From contig CANRLV010000002.1 of assembly GCA_947631565.1 (NCBI GenBank), forward strand, positions 1-64,000: a stretch of DNA of 64,000 nucleotides. Direction: 5' to 3'. This document shows positions 59,817-64,000 of this stretch, piece by piece. The position numbers were made by a program, and so were the translations under genes. The notes beneath the pieces were generated by a model. It did no database searches and was not told the origin of the DNA. It saw only the letters and a list, made by a program, of their open reading frames with translations. Within the stretch, counting starts at the first letter, position 1, and each line of letters opens with the position of its first letter. Source of the stretch: an uncultured Gemmiger sp. (GTDB lineage Bacteria > Bacillota > Clostridia > Oscillospirales > Ruminococcaceae).

Positions 59817-59828
59817 GTGCCCTGGCGC

Positions 59829-59857
59829 TTGCCTGACCGCAAAATATGGGATATAAT
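59829..59857 (+). promoter_or_regulatory. Sigma-A promoter of radA
   Basis: TTGCCT (59829-59834), 17 bp, TATAAT (59852-59857). Confidence 0.7.
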
Positions 59858-59888
59858 AAAGAAAAAACCGGCGGAGTGGGGGAGAGAT

Positions 59889-61292
59889 ATGCCCAAAGAA
59901 AAGCTCAAGACCATCTATGTGTGCACCCAGTGCGGCGAGACCAGCCCGCGCTGGCTGGGGCGCTGCCCGTCCTGCGGCGCGTGGAACACGATGGCCGAGG
60001 ACGTGGTGGCGGAGCCGGCCAAGCCCTCCGCCGGCGGCGCCAGGACCGCCGTGCGCACGCCGGGGCAGACAAGCCTGCAGCCACTCAAGCTCAAAAACAT
60101 CTCGACGACCGAGGAAAAGAGCCGCATCGTCACCGGCATCCAGGAGCTGGACCGGGTGCTGGGCGGCGGTATCGTGCTGGGCAGCGTCATCCTCATCGGC
60201 GGCGAGCCGGGCATCGGCAAGTCGACCATCCTTTTGCAGCTGTGCGGCGAGGTCTCGGGCCGCCGCAGCGTGCTCTATGTGACGGGCGAGGAATCGGTGC
60301 GGCAGATCAAGCTGCGCGCGCTGCGCCTCGGCGTGCCGCAGGAGAATATTTCGCTGGTGGCAGACGGCGACGTCGATGAGATTTGCGGCCTGATCGAACA
60401 GACCAAGCCCGGGCTGGTGGTCATCGATTCCATCCAGACCATGCGCTGCACCGACATCGCCTCCTCGTCCGGTACGGTCAGCCAGGTCAAGGAGAGCACC
60501 TCGCGCTTTCTGGCAGTGGCAAAAAGCCTTGAGATACCGATTTTTATCGTCGGCCATGTGAACAAGGACGGCGCCATTGCCGGGCCCAAGGTGATGGAAC
60601 ACATCGTTGACACCGTGCTCTATTTTGAGGGCGACAAGACCCTGCCGTACCGCGTGCTGCGCGCGGTCAAGAACCGCTACGGCTCCACCAACGAGATCGG
60701 TATGTTCGACATGACCGGCAAGGGCCTTGAACAGATCGACAACCCCAGCCAGGTCATGCTGGAGGGGCGGCCGGTGGGCATCAGCGGTACCTGCGTCGCC
60801 TGCGTGATGGAGGGCACCCGCCCGGTGCTGAGCGAGGTGCAGGCCCTGGCCGGCAAGACGGCGGCCCCGGCGCCGCGGCGCACGGCCAGCGGCTTTGACT
60901 ACAACCGTATGTACCTGCTGCTGGCCGTGCTGGAACGCCGGGCCGGGTACGATTTCTCCGGCCGGGACGTGTACGTCAACATCGTCGGCGGCCTGCGCCT
61001 GGACGAGACCGCCTGCGACCTGCCGGTGTGCCTTGCGATGGCCTCCAGCCTGCTCGATCTGCCCATCGACGAAAAGACGGTGGCCATCGGGGAGGTGGGC
61101 CTGGGCGGCGAGATCCGCAGCGTGCCGCACCTGGAGACGCGCCTGCGCGAGGCTCAGCGCGTCGGCTTTACCGCCGCCATCGTGCCCAGGCACAACCTCA
61201 AGCTGCTGGAGGCGCGGGAATTTGCCGGTTTAAAGCTGATTGGCGTATCCTACCTGCGCGAGGCCGTCAACGCCATCAAACTCAAACAGTAA
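59889..61292 (+). CDS. radA: DNA repair protein RadA
   Basis: RecA-like ATPase that promotes branch migration in recombination. 467 residues: the N-terminal zinc finger CTQCG...CPSCGAW, Walker A GGEPGIGKST (near 105), the RadA-specific KNRYGSTNEIGMF, and a C-terminal Lon-protease-like domain. GGGGGAGAG precedes ATG 59889. Confidence 0.97.
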   Translation: MPKEKLKTIYVCTQCGETSPRWLGRCPSCGAWNTMAEDVVAEPAKPSAGGARTAVRTPGQTSLQPLKLKNISTTEEKSRIVTGIQELDRVLGGGIVLGSVILIGGEPGIGKSTILLQLCGEVSGRRSVLYVTGEESVRQIKLRALRLGVPQENISLVADGDVDEICGLIEQTKPGLVVIDSIQTMRCTDIASSSGTVSQVKESTSRFLAVAKSLEIPIFIVGHVNKDGAIAGPKVMEHIVDTVLYFEGDKTLPYRVLRAVKNRYGSTNEIGMFDMTGKGLEQIDNPSQVMLEGRPVGISGTCVACVMEGTRPVLSEVQALAGKTAAPAPRRTASGFDYNRMYLLLAVLERRAGYDFSGRDVYVNIVGGLRLDETACDLPVCLAMASSLLDLPIDEKTVAIGEVGLGGEIRSVPHLETRLREAQRVGFTAAIVPRHNLKLLEAREFAGLKLIGVSYLREAVNAIKLKQ

Positions 61293-61307
61293 GGGAGGGT
61301 CCATACC

Positions 61308-62234
61308 ATGGTCAAACGTCTGCTGGACTGCACCGCCGCCGAGCTGGCCGCCTACACCAAGCCCCAGCTGCTCGAAGCCATCCGTGGCTGCGAGGGGCGC
61401 GTGCTGGCTGCCGAGAGCATCGGCACGCTGACGCCGCTTTTGGGCGACGTCACCAACGCCGAGTTTGCCGCCGCGCTCGGGGCCGACATCCTGCTGCTCA
61501 ATATGTTTGACGTGATAACGCCAAATATACAGGGCCTGCCGCCGTGCGCGGCGGAAGACACCGTGCGGGCGCTCAAGCGCCTGACCGGGCGCGCGGTGGG
61601 CATCAACCTCGAGCCGGTGGATCCGGATTACGCCAAAAACAACGACGGTACGCTGTGGCAGCTCTCACAGGGGCGGCTGGCAACGGCCGGGAACGCCCGG
61701 CGCGCCGCCGCCATGGGCGTGGACCTGGTACTGCTGACCGGCAACCCCGGCAACGGCGTGACCAACGATGCCATCCTGGCCAGCCTGCGCGCGATGCGCG
61801 CCGCGGTGGGGGAGGGACTGCTGCTGGCGGCCGGCAAGATGCACGCCGCCGGCATCGTATCGGCGACCGGTGCGCCGCTGCTGACGCCGCAGGAGGTGGA
61901 CGCCTTTGCCGATGCCGGCGCTGATATCATCCTGCTGCCGGCGCCCGGCACCGTGCCCGGCATGACGTTGGCGGCTGCCCAGACGCTGGTGGAGGCCGCG
62001 CACCGCCGCGGCAAGCTGGGGATGACCGCCATCGGTACCTCACAGGAGGGGGCGGACGCCGACACCGTGCGCCGCATCGCGCTGATGAGCAAGATGGCCG
62101 GAGCGGACATCCACCACATCGGCGATACCGGTATGCCGGGCATGGCCTGGCCGGAAAACATCCTGGCGTACTCCATTGCCATCCGCGGCCGCCGCCATAC
62201 CTACCGCACGATGGCCCGCAGCATCAACCGTTGA
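61308..62234 (+). CDS. Uncharacterised TIM-barrel-like protein (possibly DUF7916)
   Basis: 308-residue soluble protein. The repeating pattern of strands and helices, including ILLLNMFDVITPNIQGLP, VGINLEPVDPDYA, LVLLTGNPGNGVTN, ADIILLPAPGTVPGMTL and GMTAIGTSQEGADADTVRRIALMSKMAGADIHHIGDTG, looks like a TIM barrel with a phosphate-binding end, as in PEP-mutase-like or indole-glycerol-phosphate-like enzymes. I recall such proteins being called DUF7916 but cannot confirm it. AGGGAGG precedes ATG 61308, 15 bp after radA. Function unknown. Confidence 0.75.
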   Translation: MVKRLLDCTAAELAAYTKPQLLEAIRGCEGRVLAAESIGTLTPLLGDVTNAEFAAALGADILLLNMFDVITPNIQGLPPCAAEDTVRALKRLTGRAVGINLEPVDPDYAKNNDGTLWQLSQGRLATAGNARRAAAMGVDLVLLTGNPGNGVTNDAILASLRAMRAAVGEGLLLAAGKMHAAGIVSATGAPLLTPQEVDAFADAGADIILLPAPGTVPGMTLAAAQTLVEAAHRRGKLGMTAIGTSQEGADADTVRRIALMSKMAGADIHHIGDTGMPGMAWPENILAYSIAIRGRRHTYRTMARSINR

Positions 62235-62417
62235 GTGCGCCTGCCGTGCGGCGGCAAAAGTCTGTTAAAGGCCGCGGGGGACTGCCGACAAGGACGGCGC
62301 GCCGCAGACCGTTGGCCCGGGCGATACGCTGCCGGTAAAGCATTTTTCTCCGCGCAGTCTTGACAGGGAAGCCCGTGCCGTGCAGCCCGTGCTGTGTTAT
62401 GGATTTCCGTATACATA

Positions 62418-62445
62418 ATTTCGCTAAAGATAAGTTTAGCGAAAT
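62418..62445. other. Candidate dif-like recombination core site
   Basis: ATTTCGCTAAA (62418-62428), a 6-bp centre GATAAG, and TTTAGCGAAAT (62435-62445). The arms are perfect 11-bp inverted repeats. An 11-6-11 layout is that of XerC/XerD dif sites, and a Xer-type recombinase gene follows about 470 bp downstream. The arm sequence does not resemble the B. subtilis or E. coli dif consensus. A regulatory operator is the main alternative. Confidence 0.55.
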
Positions 62446-62884
62446 ATAGGGGAGGGCAAAGGGCCTTGTTTTGCGGCGTTCCGGGGGCCTCGGCGTGCTC
62501 CGGCTGCCGCGCTCTGGCAGCGGGCGCATATATTACCATATAAATAAGTGACCTTATGGGGCACATTGGTTTTTGCAGCAGCGCTTTCCTTTGCCCGCAA
62601 GTTCGAATGGCTTATGCATCGATGCCAATACGGATCTCTTGCCTTATGATTGGCCGGTACGCTGCCGTACGGTTGTCAGTAGCATCGATGGCAGCCTCGG
62701 TGTATTTGTTCCTGCAGCGGGCTGCCGTGCAGCTGTACGCGGCTGGTTCGGTAATATATACTTGCCGAGACAGGCAGTTGGCTGGCTATGTTTCGCGGTC
62801 GACCAATGACTTGGTTTCCTGCCGCAAAGGTGTCCAGTTTACACGCTGACAGGCAAAACCGCGGCAAGGCAGTCCGCCACGCGC

Positions 62885-62896
62885 AATTTCGCTAAA
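62885..62896 (+). repeat. Half-site copy of the dif-like arm before the recombinase start
   Basis: AATTTCGCTAAA is an exact 12-bp copy of 62417-62428, in the same orientation. It ends 5 bp before the TTGGAGGG ribosome site of the recombinase gene. The partner arm is absent. Confidence 0.6.
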
Positions 62897-62916
62897 TTTT
62901 GTTGGAGGGTCCCCCT

Positions 62917-63966
62917 ATGAGCAGCTACATCGATGTGGCCCACCCGGACCGCCATGCGCCGTACCTGGATATTCCGGACGACGTCATTGAGTACCTGCAC
63001 TATCTTGATTTTGTCAAGCAGCGCTCGCCGCGCACCGTCAACGGGTATTATCTTGACCTGCGCGGCTTTTTCCGCTATATGGCGCAGGAATGGGGCCTTG
63101 TCCCCCGCGGCACCGACCCGGAAAAGATCGACCTGACAGGCATTACCACACAGGATATCGCGAAGATACGCAAAAAAGATATTTTCGGCTATCTCGAATA
63201 TGCCCGCACCAACGACAACGGCCCCAAGGCACGGGCACGGAAATTATCGGCACTGCGCGGATTTTTTGGCTATTTATGCAATCAGGTCAATCGTTTGCAG
63301 CAAAACCCGACCGAGAACATCAGCCTCGGCGCGCCCAAAAAGACGCTGCCCAAGTACCTGACGCTGGAGGAATCCGTCCGCCTGCTCGAAAATATCCAAA
63401 GCGATTTCCATGAGAGGGATTATTGCATATTGACGCTGTTTTTGAACTGCGGTATGCGCTTGGCGGAGCTTGTCACCATCGATTTGTCCAGCTTCCGGGA
63501 CGATACCATCCGAATCATGGGCAAGGGCGGCAAGGAACGGCTCGTCTACCTGAACGATGCCTGCCAGAGCGCGCTGGAGCCCTATTGCAAGGCGCGGGCG
63601 GCGCTGCCGAATCTTGTCGACAAGGAGGCGCTGTTCGTCTCGAAAAAGACCGGCAAGCGGCTGACGGCGCGGCGCGTGGAGCAGATCGTGGCCCGCTGCC
63701 TGCAGTCGGCCGGTCTGTCGGGGCGCGGCTACAGCCCGCACAAGCTGCGCCACACCGCCGCCACGCTGATGTACCAGCACGGCAACGTCGATATGCTGGC
63801 GCTCAAAGAGATCCTGGGCCATGAAAACGTATCGACCACGCAGATCTACACCCACATCAACCAGCGGCAGTTGAAGGCGGCGGTGGCCTCCTCCCCGTTG
63901 GCCGGCATCAAGGCCCCGCCGCCGCCAAGCGCCTCAAAGCAGGACGCCGGCGAAGAAGACGGCTGA
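62917..63966 (+). CDS. Tyrosine recombinase, XerC/XerD/XerS type
   Basis: Site-specific recombinase of 349 residues with an N-terminal SAM-like core-binding domain (about 20-140) and a C-terminal catalytic domain. The complete catalytic set is present: Arg181 (GMRLAEL), Lys206 (GGKERLVYL), His275 and Arg278 (HKLRHTAATLM), His302 (LGHENVSTTQ) and nucleophile Tyr311. It is about 50 residues longer than typical XerC/XerD (about 300) and nearer to streptococcal XerS (about 356), which also lies beside its own dif site. TTGGAGGG precedes ATG 62917. No excisionase or phage gene is seen, but the window ends 34 bp later. Confidence 0.92.
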   Translation: MSSYIDVAHPDRHAPYLDIPDDVIEYLHYLDFVKQRSPRTVNGYYLDLRGFFRYMAQEWGLVPRGTDPEKIDLTGITTQDIAKIRKKDIFGYLEYARTNDNGPKARARKLSALRGFFGYLCNQVNRLQQNPTENISLGAPKKTLPKYLTLEESVRLLENIQSDFHERDYCILTLFLNCGMRLAELVTIDLSSFRDDTIRIMGKGGKERLVYLNDACQSALEPYCKARAALPNLVDKEALFVSKKTGKRLTARRVEQIVARCLQSAGLSGRGYSPHKLRHTAATLMYQHGNVDMLALKEILGHENVSTTQIYTHINQRQLKAAVASSPLAGIKAPPPPSASKQDAGEEDG

Positions 63967-64000
63967 CCCGGCCCCCAGCGCGCAGCAGACGGCACTGCCC

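Larger units (their letters stand above)
62235..62916. other. 680-bp non-coding region before the recombinase gene
   Basis: No convincing reading frame, tRNA or known RNA motif was found. G+C is lower than in the flanks. It holds the 28-bp dif-like repeat (62418-62445), an exact copy of one arm at 62886-62896, a GCTGCC/GGCAGC hairpin near 62505-62521, and two GCATCGATG copies (62616-62624 and 62682-62690). Confidence 0.7.

Noticed and set aside
62449-62456. GGGGAGGG next to the dif-like site as an FtsK orienting sequence (KOPS)
   Set aside because: It fits the E. coli GGGNAGGG pattern, but one G-rich octamer in a G+C-rich genome is not evidence without strand-bias statistics.
62595-62620. 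A GTTCGAAT string suggesting a tRNA T-loop
   Set aside because: The flanking bases do not pair as a T-stem and no other tRNA arms can be found around it.
62573-62809. A 78-codon open frame in the gap before the recombinase
   Set aside because: No ribosome site, no recognisable motif and no coding-like composition.

Overview
The window is about two-thirds G+C and densely coding. It looks like the chromosome of an anaerobic, endospore-forming Firmicute, probably Oscillospiraceae/Ruminococcaceae. Markers are the complete spoIIIAA-AH operon, yunB, a ymxH-type gene, a gerA-type germination operon, a T-box before tyrS, a CIRCE element before clpB, and the clostridial order asp23-nusB-(Kae1-like)-xseA-xseB-ispA-dxs-tlyA-nadK-argR-recN. 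The genus assignment is inference from gene content and composition only.

Layout. 0.1-6.4 kb holds a sugar acetyltransferase, gpsA, tRNA-Leu(UAA), a PLP aminotransferase with a possibly structured leader, a fused secDF and nrdR. 6.4-11 kb holds a DUF421/DUF4363 pair divergent from a gerA-type germinant receptor operon. 11-16 kb is on the minus strand: fhs, then metY-metA (acetyl-CoA type) with a glycosyltransferase. 16-22 kb holds clpB (CIRCE), then a translationally coupled VTC polyphosphate polymerase-DUF4956-CotH cluster. The second and third genes of that cluster are each broken by a one-base frameshift, the first in a G10 tract. 22-26.6 kb holds a surface trigger-factor-like lipoprotein (minus), purA, a sortase and tRNA-Leu(UAG), followed by a scar of gene fragments and short repeats. 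26.6-33.5 kb holds lacZ (minus), a UDP-glucose dehydrogenase and a GH36 alpha-galactosidase. 33.5-42.2 kb holds a small membrane protein, yunB, ligA, a polysaccharide deacetylase and the eight-gene spoIIIA operon. 42.2-53.8 kb is one long plus-strand operon from asp23 to an aldo/keto reductase, with many overlapping start and stop codons. 53.9-62.2 kb holds a HAD phosphatase (minus), ymxH, a comEA-like gene, ppk1, a small SRPBCC-like gene, T-box-tyrS, radA and an uncharacterised TIM-barrel-like gene. 62.2-64 kb is a 680-bp non-coding stretch followed by a Xer-type tyrosine recombinase.

Two observations stand out. The first is a perfect 11-6-11 bp inverted repeat (62418-62445) about 470 bp upstream of the tyrosine recombinase gene. 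It has the architecture of a Xer/dif core site, and an exact copy of one arm lies 20 bp before the recombinase start codon. This suggests a self-contained recombinase/dif-like module, or an integrase with its att core. The second is the VTC-DUF4956-CotH cluster, whose reading frame depends on a G10 homopolymer. It could be phase-variable, decayed or mis-assembled.

Most promoters seen are sigma-A type with a TTGnnn -35, a 16-18 bp spacer and a TATAAT/TACAAT -10. Terminators are GC-rich hairpins, often shared between converging genes. No transposase, CRISPR array, rRNA or phage structural gene was seen.
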